Assembly (NCBI RefSeq): GCF_002284575.1
Contig: NZ_NPKJ01000053.1
Span: 62,001-126,000, forward strand
DNA length: 64,000 nt
Origin: Mesorhizobium temperatum
GTDB taxonomy: Bacteria > Pseudomonadota > Alphaproteobacteria > Rhizobiales > Rhizobiaceae
Direction: 5' to 3'
Of the stretch, positions 33,862-42,530 are shown piece after piece. The number at the start of each line of letters is the position of its first letter. Position 1 is the first letter of the stretch. Below the pieces are notes generated by a model. That model saw only the letters and a list, made by a program, of their open reading frames with translations. It did not search any database and was not told the origin of the DNA. The translations under genes and the position numbers were made by a program.

Positions 33862-33896
33862 GTGTCACTTGGCCCTTGCGGACCTACATTCTGAAA

Positions 33897-33912
33897 AGCA
33901 GGAAGCGTGCCA
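33897..33912 (-). promoter_or_regulatory. Sigma54 (-24/-12) promoter of narK operon
   Basis: TGGCACGCTTCCTGCT on the minus strand. It keeps the GG at -24 and GC at -12 with correct spacing, against consensus TGGCACG-N4-TTGCA. Transcription would start about 12 bases on, 20-30 bases before P1. Confidence 0.75.
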
Positions 33913-34012
33913 ATTCGACAGCGCTCTAGATTATCGAATGAAATCAATGTGAACCGCAGCCGCGCGATTTTTGACCAAGCCCGGCAGCGGATCAAAGATT
34001 AGTCAGAATGCC

Positions 34013-34044
34013 TTGCACAGCAGCATAATATTTGTGCAATGCGG
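34013..34044. promoter_or_regulatory. Upstream activator-like site of narK
   Basis: An inverted repeat TTGCACA-N13-TGTGCAA (34013-34039) overlapping TTGTGCAATGCGG (34032-34044). It is about 120 bases upstream of the sigma54 promoter, where an NtrC-type enhancer is expected. The same 13-mer occurs upstream of nasT. Confidence 0.55.
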
Positions 34045-34108
34045 TAGATTGCCCATTGCCGATGCAGATTGCCAATTGTCGAAGATGACGCGTTTTTCGG
34101 TCATGGCC

Positions 34109-34906
34109 TTACTCCGCGGCTTCGACGAAGCGGTGGCGTTCGTAGAGGAACTTCAGCACCGCCTCGCGGCAGCGCAGGAAGGTCCGGTCGGAGGAAAGCT
34201 CGATGCGCCGGCGCGGCCGGGCCAACGGCACGGGAAGCACCTCGCCGATGGTTGCCGCCGGGCCGTTGGTCATCATCACAATGCGGTCGGACAACAGCAC
34301 CGCCTCATCGACGTCGTGGGTGATCATGATCGTCGTCGAGCCAAGCCTCGAATGGATATCCATCACCGCATCCTGCAGATGGGCGCGCGTCAGCGCGTCG
34401 AGCGCGCCGAACGGCTCGTCGAGCAGCAGGATCTTGGGCTCCATGGCCAACGCCCGGGCGATGCCGACGCGCTGCTTCATGCCGCCCGAAATCTCGGCCG
34501 GACGCTTGTCCCTGGCATGCGCCATCTGCACAAGATCGAGATTGCGCATGATCCAGTCATGCCGCTCGGCCCGGCTCCTGGTACGGCCGAAGACTTTCGA
34601 CACCGCCAGGTTGATGTTTTCGAAGACGGTGAGCCATGGCAAAAGGCTGTGGTTCTGGAACACCACGGCGCGTTCAGGACCGGGGCTGTCGACCTCCTTG
34701 TCTTCGAGCAAAACGGCGCCGGCGGACACTCTCGTCAGCCCGGCGATCAGGTTGAGCAGGGTTGACTTGCCGCAGCCGGAATGGCCGATGATCGAGACGA
34801 ACTCGCCCTTGTCGATGGTCAGCCGGATGTCCTTCAGCACCTCGCTGACCTGGCCGCCGCGGGCGAAGGATTTGTCGATATGATCGAGTTTCAGATAGGC
34901 CGTCAT
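34109..34906 (-). CDS. nrtC: Nitrate ABC transporter ATP-binding protein
   Basis: 265 residues. Walker A GHSGCGKST (about 41-49), Q-loop FQNHSLLPW, signature ISGGMKQRV and Walker B ILLLDEPFGALDALT are all intact. It resembles NrtD/TauB/SsuB-type ATPases energising nitrate uptake with NrtA and NrtB; no fused substrate-binding domain, so it is the short form. AGGAGG precedes ATG 34906, 10 bases after nrtB. The narK upstream site lies just past its 3' end. Confidence 0.9.
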   Translation of the reverse strand: MTAYLKLDHIDKSFARGGQVSEVLKDIRLTIDKGEFVSIIGHSGCGKSTLLNLIAGLTRVSAGAVLLEDKEVDSPGPERAVVFQNHSLLPWLTVFENINLAVSKVFGRTRSRAERHDWIMRNLDLVQMAHARDKRPAEISGGMKQRVGIARALAMEPKILLLDEPFGALDALTRAHLQDAVMDIHSRLGSTTIMITHDVDEAVLLSDRIVMMTNGPAATIGEVLPVPLARPRRRIELSSDRTFLRCREAVLKFLYERHRFVEAAE

Positions 34907-34916
34907 CGCCCCCTCC

Positions 34917-35813
34917 TCACTTTGCCGTTGTGCCGCGGGTGACGAAGGCGCCGATCGCCGCGACCAGGCGATCGAGGCAAAAGCCGGTGACGCCGATATA
35001 GGCGAGCGCAACGATGATGTCGGGCAGCCGCGACGAGTTCCAGGCATCCCAAATGAAGAAGCCGATTCCGACGCCACCGGTCAGCATTTCGGCGGCGACG
35101 ATGGCAAGCCAGGACAGGCCGATGCCGATACGCAGGCCGGTGAAGATGTAAGGTGCCGCGGCCGGTACCATGATCTTCACGAAGAACTCGAGCTGGTTCA
35201 GCCTGAGGATGCGGGAGACGTTGCGGTAGTCCTCTGGAATGTTGCGAACGCCGACAGCGGTGTTGATGATCACCGGCCAGATCGAGGTGATGAAGATGAC
35301 GAAGATCGCCGATGGGCTGGAATCGCGGAAAGCGGCCAGCGACAGCGGCAGCCAGGCGAGCGGCGGCACGGTGCGCAGGATCTGGAACACAGGGTCGAGC
35401 CCGCGCATCGCCCAGATCGACTGGCCGACCAGCGCGCCGAGCGCGACGCCGACGATTGCAGCCAGGCCAAAGCCGATGGCGACGCGCTGCAGCGAGATCA
35501 GCACCCGCCAGGCCAGTCCAATATCCTGCGGACCATAGTCGAAGAACGGATGCGCGATCAGATCGTAGGCCTCGTTCCACACCTGGCTAGGTGGCGGCAA
35601 GCTGGCATTGGGCGAAGAGCAGGCGATCTGCCAGACGACGAGCATGACGACGATGACGATGGTGGGCGGCACCAGCGTGCTCGCCAGCTTGCCGGCGATC
35701 GCGGCGGGGTCGAAGCGGCGCCTCACCTTGGCGGTGAAAGCTATGACCTCTGCGGGCTTGGCGGGCACGGGGAACGCCTTCACCTTGGTGTCCTCGATGG
35801 CTTGGACAGACAT
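34917..35813 (-). CDS. nrtB: Nitrate ABC transporter permease
   Basis: 298 residues with a cytoplasmic N-terminal tail of about 45 residues and six membrane helices. The BPD_transp EAA-like loop is NVSRILRLNQLEFFVKIMVP followed by AAAPYIFTGLRIGIGLSW. This matches NrtB/SsuC-type permeases. It is 61 bases after nrtA. AAGGAGC precedes ATG 35813 at a slightly long 11-base distance. Confidence 0.9.
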   Translation of the reverse strand: MSVQAIEDTKVKAFPVPAKPAEVIAFTAKVRRRFDPAAIAGKLASTLVPPTIVIVVMLVVWQIACSSPNASLPPPSQVWNEAYDLIAHPFFDYGPQDIGLAWRVLISLQRVAIGFGLAAIVGVALGALVGQSIWAMRGLDPVFQILRTVPPLAWLPLSLAAFRDSSPSAIFVIFITSIWPVIINTAVGVRNIPEDYRNVSRILRLNQLEFFVKIMVPAAAPYIFTGLRIGIGLSWLAIVAAEMLTGGVGIGFFIWDAWNSSRLPDIIVALAYIGVTGFCLDRLVAAIGAFVTRGTTAK

Positions 35814-35874
35814 GTTCGCAAAAAGCTCCTTGAGTAGTACTTGCAGTGACAAGCGGCGGCGCTTGTCGTCGACG

Positions 35875-37191
35875 TCAGGCCGACGCCTTGATCTCAAGGC
35901 TGTCGAGATAGGCGGACGGGTTGGCCGGATCGAAAATCTTGCCGTCGAAGAAGGTCTCGACGCCGCGCGATGAAGACGCCGGGATATCGGCCGCAGCGAC
36001 GCCAAGATCCTTCGCCGCCTCGCGCCACAGATCTTCGCGGTTGACCTGATCGACCAGCGCCTTGATTTCGGTGGTCGGTGCGAATTTGCCCCAGCGGATG
36101 TTCTCGGCGAGGAACCAGCTGTCGTGGCTCTTGAAAGGGTAGGACACGCCGCCCTTCCAGAACTTCATGTAGAGATCGGTACCGGTGGCAACGCGGCCAT
36201 TGCCGTAGTTGATGTCGCCCTTGAGGCGGCCGATGATGTCAGCGGTCGGCACGTTCATCCATTGCCGCTTACCAATGATGGCGGCCATCTCGTCCTTGTT
36301 TTCCAAGGCTTCGCACCATTGCTGGGCTTCCATGACGGCCATCAGGATCGCCTTGGTGGCGTTCGGGTATTTGTCGATGAAGGCGGCGCGCAGGCCGAGC
36401 GCCTTTTCCGGATGGCCTTTCCAGAGTTCGCCTGTGGTGGCGGCGGTGAAGCCGACGCCCTGGCGGACGAGTTGCTCGTTCCACGGCTCGCCGACGCAGA
36501 ACACGTCCATATTGCCGACCTTCATGTTGGCGACCATCTGCGGCGGCGGCACGACGATGGTCGAGACATCCTTGTCGGGATCGATGCCGCCGGCAGCCAG
36601 CCAGTAGCGCAACCAGAGATCATGGGTGCCGCCCGGGAAGGTCATGGCGGCCTTCACCTCCTTGCCTTCGGCCTTCTTGGCCGCGAAGGCGTCCTTCAGC
36701 TTGGAAGCATCGAGGCCGACGCCGGTACCGGCATATTCCTGCGCGACGGAAATTGCCTGGCAGTCGTAGTTGAGGCGCGCCACGAGCGCCATCGGCATCG
36801 GCTGGTTGTTCTGCGTCACCTTGCCGGTGTGCATCAGGTAAGGCATCGGCGTCAGAATATGGGCGCCGTCGATGCCGTTGGCTTCGCCGCCGAGCATCAG
36901 ATTGTCGCGTGTCGCGCCCCAGGAGGCCTGCTTGAGCACCTCGACATCGGGCATGCCGAATTTTTCGAACAGGCCCTTCTCCTTGGCGATCATCAGCGGC
37001 GCTGCATCGGTCAGCGCGATGAAGCCGAGCTTGGCGCCGGTGACTTCAGGCGCTGCCGGCGCCGCATAGGCACCGGACGGCAGCAGCGCGCGTGCCGCCG
37101 CCAGCGTTGCCGCGGTGGCCGCGCTCATCATCAGGAAATCGCGGCGCGTTACGCCCGTGAGGGCGGATTGGGTTTTGATGCGTTTCGTCAT
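35875..37191 (-). CDS. nrtA: Nitrate ABC transporter substrate-binding protein
   Basis: 438 residues with a Tat signal (GVTRRDFLMMSAATAATLAA, about 13-32). The mature part shows the NrtA/CmpA pattern: GFIALTDAAPLMIAKEKGLF, ATRDNLMLGGEANGIDGAHI, TFPGGTHDLWLRYWLAAGGI, FCVGEPWNEQLV and FKSHDSWFLAENIRWG. It binds nitrate (possibly nitrite) in the periplasm. The start at ATG 37191 is favoured by GGAG seven bases upstream; a second ATG is two codons earlier. It leads nrtABC and has its own ANTAR leader. Confidence 0.93.
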   Translation of the reverse strand: MTKRIKTQSALTGVTRRDFLMMSAATAATLAAARALLPSGAYAAPAAPEVTGAKLGFIALTDAAPLMIAKEKGLFEKFGMPDVEVLKQASWGATRDNLMLGGEANGIDGAHILTPMPYLMHTGKVTQNNQPMPMALVARLNYDCQAISVAQEYAGTGVGLDASKLKDAFAAKKAEGKEVKAAMTFPGGTHDLWLRYWLAAGGIDPDKDVSTIVVPPPQMVANMKVGNMDVFCVGEPWNEQLVRQGVGFTAATTGELWKGHPEKALGLRAAFIDKYPNATKAILMAVMEAQQWCEALENKDEMAAIIGKRQWMNVPTADIIGRLKGDINYGNGRVATGTDLYMKFWKGGVSYPFKSHDSWFLAENIRWGKFAPTTEIKALVDQVNREDLWREAAKDLGVAAADIPASSSRGVETFFDGKIFDPANPSAYLDSLEIKASA

Positions 37192-37248
37192 CGTCATCTC
37201 CGTTGGGCGCGGCTTGGGATCTGCGCCGTCGATTGCGTGTTCGACCAA

Positions 37249-37316
37249 AACAAAAAAGCCGCCGGCCAGGCCGCCGCATCCGTTGATCCGGATCGCGTGT
37301 TGACCTGAGCGGCAGC
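37249..37316 (-). terminator. Regulated intrinsic terminator in nrtA leader
   Basis: The GCUGCCGCUCAGG arm pairs with CCUGGCCGGCGGC and is followed by UUUUUUGUUUU, 58 bases before the nrtA ATG. Same design as in the narK leader. Confidence 0.85.
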
Positions 37317-37345
37317 TTTGCCTGTGGCGCCCGCCATTGGACGCC
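37249..37345 (-). promoter_or_regulatory. ANTAR-type (NasT-responsive) leader RNA of nrtABC
   Basis: P1 (37345-37326) and P2 (37322-37311) are identical in sequence to those of the narK leader: GGCGUCC-AAUGGC-GGGCGCC and GGC-AAAGCU-GCC. P2 overlaps the following terminator. The segments differ only in the terminator loop. Confidence 0.82.
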
Positions 37346-37379
37346 GTATTCAATGGCCCTAAAGGCCTATGGATTACTA

Positions 37380-37395
37380 TGCAGGAACCGTGCCA
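37380..37395 (-). promoter_or_regulatory. Sigma54 (-24/-12) promoter of nrtABC
   Basis: TGGCACGGTTCCTGCA on the minus strand, with GG/GC at -24/-12. It differs from the narK promoter at two bases and stands at the same distance from the ANTAR P1 hairpin. Confidence 0.78.
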
Positions 37396-37504
37396 GTTTG
37401 AAGAAACGGTAGATTCAGCAATGAAAACAATCGAGAGAGCGGGCGTAACGGCTGGAGCGCCGGATTGTCGATGCTCATGCGACAGTCACGTTCATTGTGC
37501 AGCG

Positions 37505-37526
37505 GCACAAAAATTGTGCAGTGCAC
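37505..37526. promoter_or_regulatory. NtrC-like enhancer upstream of nrtA
   Basis: GCAC-AAAAATT-GTGC (37505-37519) has the seven-base spacing of the NtrC consensus. It overlaps TTGTGCAGTGCAC (37514-37526), a relative of the 13-mer before narK and nasT. It lies about 120 bases upstream of the sigma54 promoter, just inside the 3' side of nasS. Confidence 0.6.
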
Positions 37527-37545
37527 GATAGTGCGCAAGGAATGC

Positions 37546-38784
37546 TCAACCCGTCGGCATCGCCCAGTCGCGGATGGCGAGATAGTCGTCGATCCTGTCC
37601 GGATCGAAGATGCGGCCGTCGAAGAAACCATCCGGACCAAGGACGAGGCTGGCGCCCGCCGAGCCGACCGGCGTGGCAGCGGTCAGGGCCCCCTCGACCT
37701 TGGCATTGGCTCCCGGCAGAGCGACGCCGAGCGGCTTCAGCGCTGCGCGATAGAGGTCGGGTCGGTAGGTGTCGCGCGCGAGCGCCATGTGGGCAGCGCT
37801 GTGCTTGACCTGCCCCCAACGGACCATCTGCGTGTAGAACCACAGCGCATGGCTCTTCCACGGAAAATTCGCCGCCTTGCCGAAAGGAAGAAAGAAGTCC
37901 TCGACGCTCAATTCCGCGACCCCGCCCAGCGCAAGATGTCCGGTCAGGATCGGCATCAGCAGCGCCGGCGAAACGCCGAGGAAGGAAGGCTGCGCCATCA
38001 GGGCGGCCAGTTCACCGCGGTTTGCTGGATCCTGGCACCAGCGCGCAGAATGATGCAGCGCACGCAGCAGGGCCGAAAGGGCCTCCGGGTGTTTTTCGGC
38101 CCAGGCCTTGCGCACGCCGACGACTTTCTCGGGGCTGGTCTTCCAGATAGCGGCCTTCACCGTGGCGATATGGCCGGTGCCGGCGACGACCGAGGCGCTG
38201 TTCCAGGGTTCGCCGACGCAGTAGCCGTCGATCCTGCCGGCGGCGAGTGCGTCGGCCATGAAGGGCGGCGGCACGATGACGATTTCTATTTCGCGCGACG
38301 GATCGATGCCGCAGGCCGCGAGCCAGTAGCGCAGTTCGTAATTATGCCCCGAGTGCGGATGCACGACCGCAAAGCGCATCGGCTCGCGACCGGCATTTGC
38401 CCGTTCACGGATCAGCACTCCCAGGGCCTTGCCGGCTCGCGCCGGATCGAGGTCGGGCAAGGCGCCGTGCGCGGCCATGCCCGTCCAGAGCGTGTTCGAA
38501 ACCGTTACGCAGTTGCCGCCCAGTCCCAGCGAGAACGGCACGATCGTGTCGGAGGCGAGCGGGGTGAGCCCCAGATTACAGGCGATCGGCATCGGTCCCA
38601 GCATATGCGCCAGGTCGAAATGCCCGATCGCAATACGATCGCGTATGTTGGCCCAGGACGTTTCGCGACTGAGCGTCAGGTCGACGCCTTCGCGCGCGGC
38701 AAAGCCGATCTCCCTCGCTGCGACAAGAACGGCACTGTCGAAGAGCGGTATGAAACCGGCATTGATCTGGTGTTCGGCCGCCAT
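37546..38784 (-). CDS. nasS: NasS nitrate/nitrite sensor protein
   Basis: 412 residues, NrtA-like in fold but with no signal peptide, so cytoplasmic. GFIPLFDSAVLVAAREIGFA, MLGPMPIACNLGL, HSGHNYELRYWLAACGI, YCVGEPWNSASVV and FPWKSHALWFYTQMVRWG follow NrtA order. NasS binds NasT without nitrate and releases it when nitrate or nitrite is bound, allowing antitermination. ATG 38784 begins 2 bases after the nasT stop with GGAGAG upstream; a TTG two codons earlier is possible. Confidence 0.9.
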   Translation of the reverse strand: MAAEHQINAGFIPLFDSAVLVAAREIGFAAREGVDLTLSRETSWANIRDRIAIGHFDLAHMLGPMPIACNLGLTPLASDTIVPFSLGLGGNCVTVSNTLWTGMAAHGALPDLDPARAGKALGVLIRERANAGREPMRFAVVHPHSGHNYELRYWLAACGIDPSREIEIVIVPPPFMADALAAGRIDGYCVGEPWNSASVVAGTGHIATVKAAIWKTSPEKVVGVRKAWAEKHPEALSALLRALHHSARWCQDPANRGELAALMAQPSFLGVSPALLMPILTGHLALGGVAELSVEDFFLPFGKAANFPWKSHALWFYTQMVRWGQVKHSAAHMALARDTYRPDLYRAALKPLGVALPGANAKVEGALTAATPVGSAGASLVLGPDGFFDGRIFDPDRIDDYLAIRDWAMPTG

Positions 38785-38786
38785 GC

Positions 38787-39386
38787 TCAACTCTCTCCGG
38801 GATCCAGAAGGCCTGCCGCCGTCACCAGGCTCTGCGCGATCTCGCTGATCTTGCGGTTCTGGTTCATGGCGGTCTTGCGCAAAAGCGTATAGGCGGCGTC
38901 CTCCGACAGGCCGCGCGACCTCATCAGGATGCCCTTGGCACGGTCGATGACCTTGCGGTCCTCCAATTCACTGCGGGCTTCTTCCAGTTCGCGCGCCATT
39001 CGCGAGAATGCGTTGAAGCGGCTGATCGCCATGTCGAGAATCGGCTTGACGCGCTCCTGGCGCAGCCCGTCGACGACATAGGCGGAGACCCCTGCTTCCA
39101 CCGCAGCTTCGATCGAAGCCTGATCCGACCGATCGACGAACATGGCGATCGGCCGCTTCACGACGCGCGAAAGCTGGAACATATTTTCAAGCATGTCGCG
39201 GTTGGGGTTTTCGAGGTCGATGACGATTACGTCCGGTTCGATCTCGGCGATCCGCCGCGCTATTCCGGCGACATCGTGAACGACCGTGACCTGCTCATGC
39301 CCGGCCTCCCGCAATCCCGCCTCAATGATGGAGGCGCGGATGTGGTTTTCGTCGATCACCAGGACGGTGAGGGATTTCCGGATCAT
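38787..39386 (-). CDS. nasT: NasT ANTAR-domain antiterminator
   Basis: 199 residues. An N-terminal pseudo-receiver domain (LTVLVIDENHIRASIIEAGL, with DVIVIDLENPN) is followed by a helix and a C-terminal ANTAR domain: DRKVIDRAKGILMRSRGLSE, AYTLLRKTAMNQNRKISEIA. ANTAR domains bind the paired hexaloop hairpins seen in the nrtA and narK leaders. The open frame goes to 39419; ATG 39386 fits NasT family starts. It is first in the nasT-nasS pair. A copy of the nas 13-mer lies 26-38 bases upstream. Confidence 0.92.
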   Translation of the reverse strand: MIRKSLTVLVIDENHIRASIIEAGLREAGHEQVTVVHDVAGIARRIAEIEPDVIVIDLENPNRDMLENMFQLSRVVKRPIAMFVDRSDQASIEAAVEAGVSAYVVDGLRQERVKPILDMAISRFNAFSRMARELEEARSELEDRKVIDRAKGILMRSRGLSEDAAYTLLRKTAMNQNRKISEIAQSLVTAAGLLDPGES

Positions 39387-39411
39387 GCCGCATTTTGCGC
39401 ACGCCGCGCGA

Positions 39412-39424
39412 TTGTGCAATGCGG
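39412..39424 (+). promoter_or_regulatory. nas-region motif TTGTGCAATGCGG upstream of nasT
   Basis: Identical over 13 bases to the site upstream of narK (34032-34044). It lies 26-38 bases before the nasT ATG. Regulator unknown. Confidence 0.45.
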
Positions 39425-39594
39425 CATGGTGAGAATTGACGCAGTTATCGCTTCGGGGACTGCCACATGTTCGCAGAGCTGACCCGCTAAGCTTCTTTAA
39501 ATACCATTTATAGGGTCTACTTTGCTTTTGTATCGCCTGCGCTATTTTTCAGTTTGCGAACCTTGTCTCGCTGGCTAGAAGATTGGAGGTTTCC

Positions 39595-39915
39595 ATGGAT
39601 CGGCGATCATTTTTGACAGGAATGTTTGGCATTGCTGGGGCAGCAGTCCTTGCGAGCGCAGTTCGGCCAATCAACGCGGTCGCCGGCGTACCGGGCGCCA
39701 GAAGCGGCATTCTCGATGAACTCGACGCGCCGGATACGGAAGCCTTCGAGGATGAAGATACTCAAGCGGAGCCGGTCCGCCATTGGCGCTGGCACCGCAG
39801 GCGGCGGCGCAGGCGGCGCGCTTGGAGAAGGATCTGCCGTCGTTACTGGCGAAATGGCTATCGGCGCGTCCGGTGCCGTCGCAGGCGTGTTTGGGTCTGG
39901 GATTGGTATTATTAG
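39595..39915 (+). CDS. Tat-signal, arginine/tryptophan-rich small protein
   Basis: 106 residues. The N-terminus MDRRSFLTGMFGIAGAAVLA is a twin-arginine-like signal; an acidic stretch (DELDAPDTEAFEDEDTQAEP) follows, then a C-terminal about 45 residues of mostly Arg, Trp and Tyr, including eight consecutive Arg. Similar rhizobial proteins have been auto-annotated as protamine-like. It would be an exported, highly basic protein; DNA, cell-envelope polyanion or LPS binding are possible, none shown. GGAGG precedes ATG 39595 by five bases. It has its own terminator and no operon partner. Confidence 0.65.
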   Translation: MDRRSFLTGMFGIAGAAVLASAVRPINAVAGVPGARSGILDELDAPDTEAFEDEDTQAEPVRHWRWHRRRRRRRRAWRRICRRYWRNGYRRVRCRRRRVWVWDWYY

Positions 39916-39929
39916 CAGCTAGTGTGCTG

Positions 39930-39955
39930 AAAACCCCGGTGGTTGCCGGGGTTTT
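39930..39955 (+). terminator. Intrinsic terminator after Arg-rich gene
   Basis: AAACCCCGG-loop-CCGGGGTTTT, a 9-base stem ending in T's, 15 bases after the stop. Confidence 0.8.
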
Positions 39956-40064
39956 CGCTTCAGACTCGCCGAATACAGCGAAATTATTTCAGGGGACCCG
40001 CCCGGTTTTGTCGGGCCTGCCAGTGATAGGCAGGTCTAAAGAGACTGATTTCCTAGGGGAAAAC

Positions 40065-40140
<76 letters not shown>

Positions 40141-40311
40141 ACTTCCGGCAGTCTACCGGCGCCGTTGCCGGCGAAGAGATCCGGCGCGGGTTGAGACCGC
40201 GCCGTTAGTGCAGCGGCTTCTAACCCCGCCTTCCGTCAATATCAAGCCTTCAAGAGCCGCTTTTTATTAAGACGCCGCGAAAGTCGGCAGGCGCTTGCGC
40301 CAGAGGCCGGA

Positions 40312-40701
40312 TCAGACTTCGTCGTCGTCGTCGCCGACGCCGATCATGTCGGCGACGTCGTCGTCTTCTTCCTCTTCGTCGGCGAGGAAAGTATCGTCGT
40401 CGTCATCGCCGAGGTCCACATCGTCCTCGTCATCGCCGAGATCGGGAAGATCGTCGGGTTTCGCATCCTCGTCCGCCTCTTCGAGCGAGACGACCTCGAC
40501 GCCCTCTCCCTCCTCGGCGTCCACTTCCTTCTCGGCAACTTCCTCTTCCTCCTCAAGGGCGGCGATCTTGCCTTCCTCGAAATAGGAACGTGGATAGCTC
40601 TTGCCAGTATAGGGCGAGACGATCGGATCCTTGTTCAGGTCGTAGAATTTTTGACCCGTTTCGGGGTCGATGCGTTTGGTGCCAAGTTCGGGTTTTGCCA
40701 C
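40312..40701 (-). CDS. TIGR02300 family protein with acidic tail
   Basis: About 129 residues. The N-terminal AKPELGTKRIDPETGQKFYD and NKDPIVSPYTGKSYP are hallmarks of the small TIGR02300 family found beside aroA in Rhizobiales. From about residue 55 the chain is almost all Asp and Glu with some Val and Leu, a disordered acidic tail. GTG 40701 with GAGG upstream matches family starts (usually M-A-K-P); the frame is open to 40758. Function unknown. It is divergent from aroA. Confidence 0.85.
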   Translation of the reverse strand: MAKPELGTKRIDPETGQKFYDLNKDPIVSPYTGKSYPRSYFEEGKIAALEEEEEVAEKEVDAEEGEGVEVVSLEEADEDAKPDDLPDLGDDEDDVDLGDDDDDTFLADEEEEDDDVADMIGVGDDDDEV

Positions 40702-40833
40702 AGCAAGCCTCGTCGATGAAAGTTTGGTCCCCATAACCACAGTTTGCGGCGCTGTCAAAGCCTAAAGCCAGCCTCATAAATCGCCGCGTTGAGCGACCTC
40801 TTGCAAGGGGATGACCATTTCCGTCCGCCGTGA

Positions 40834-42255
<1,422 letters not shown>

Positions 42256-42314
42256 CAGTTGATGGCAATCAATAGCCTTAGAGCGTGGGACCAAATTGGA
42301 ACGTCGGCGGGACA

Positions 42315-42474
42315 GCGCCCCCCTCTGTCCTGCCGGACATCTCCCCCACAAGGGGGGAGATTGGCGGCTTGGCCGCTCCGCTCAACCCTGCAACTTAGAC
42401 AATTGGCGAAAGCCGCGATGACGGCCGATCTCCCCCCAAGTGGGGGAGATGTCCGGCAGGACAGAGGGGGGCGC
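42315..42474 (+). repeat. Palindromic mosaic element between aroA and cmk
   Basis: 160 bases with perfect 35-base terminal inverted repeats; outer ends GCGCCCCCCTCTGTCC at 42315 and its complement ending at 42474. Inner hairpins carry CTCCCCC/GGGGGAG runs. The central part (CTGCAACTTAGACAATTGG and GCCGCGATGACGGCC) matches the element in nasA with scattered changes, in the same orientation. It sits 60 bases after aroA and 56 before cmk. Confidence 0.9.
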
Positions 42475-42530
42475 GAAGGATCGCCACGCCTGTCTGGATC
42501 ATTGCAATTTTCGGTTACGGTGGGCGGCGA

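Noticed and set aside
33588-33995. 135-codon minus-strand gene upstream of narK
   Set aside because: The upstream part of the frame lies in the sigma54 promoter and leader RNA; only the nrtA-like fragment from 33710 has coding ancestry.
39626-39922. Gly/Ala-rich alternative frame inside the Arg-rich gene
   Set aside because: It lacks a ribosome-binding site, whereas the Arg-rich frame has GGAGG and a Tat-like start. The GC-rich codons give low-complexity peptides in more than one frame, so some doubt remains.
40295-40585. Ser-rich plus-strand frame
   Set aside because: It is the antisense reading of the Asp/Glu-coding tail of the TIGR02300 protein (GTC/GTC repeats give Ser runs).
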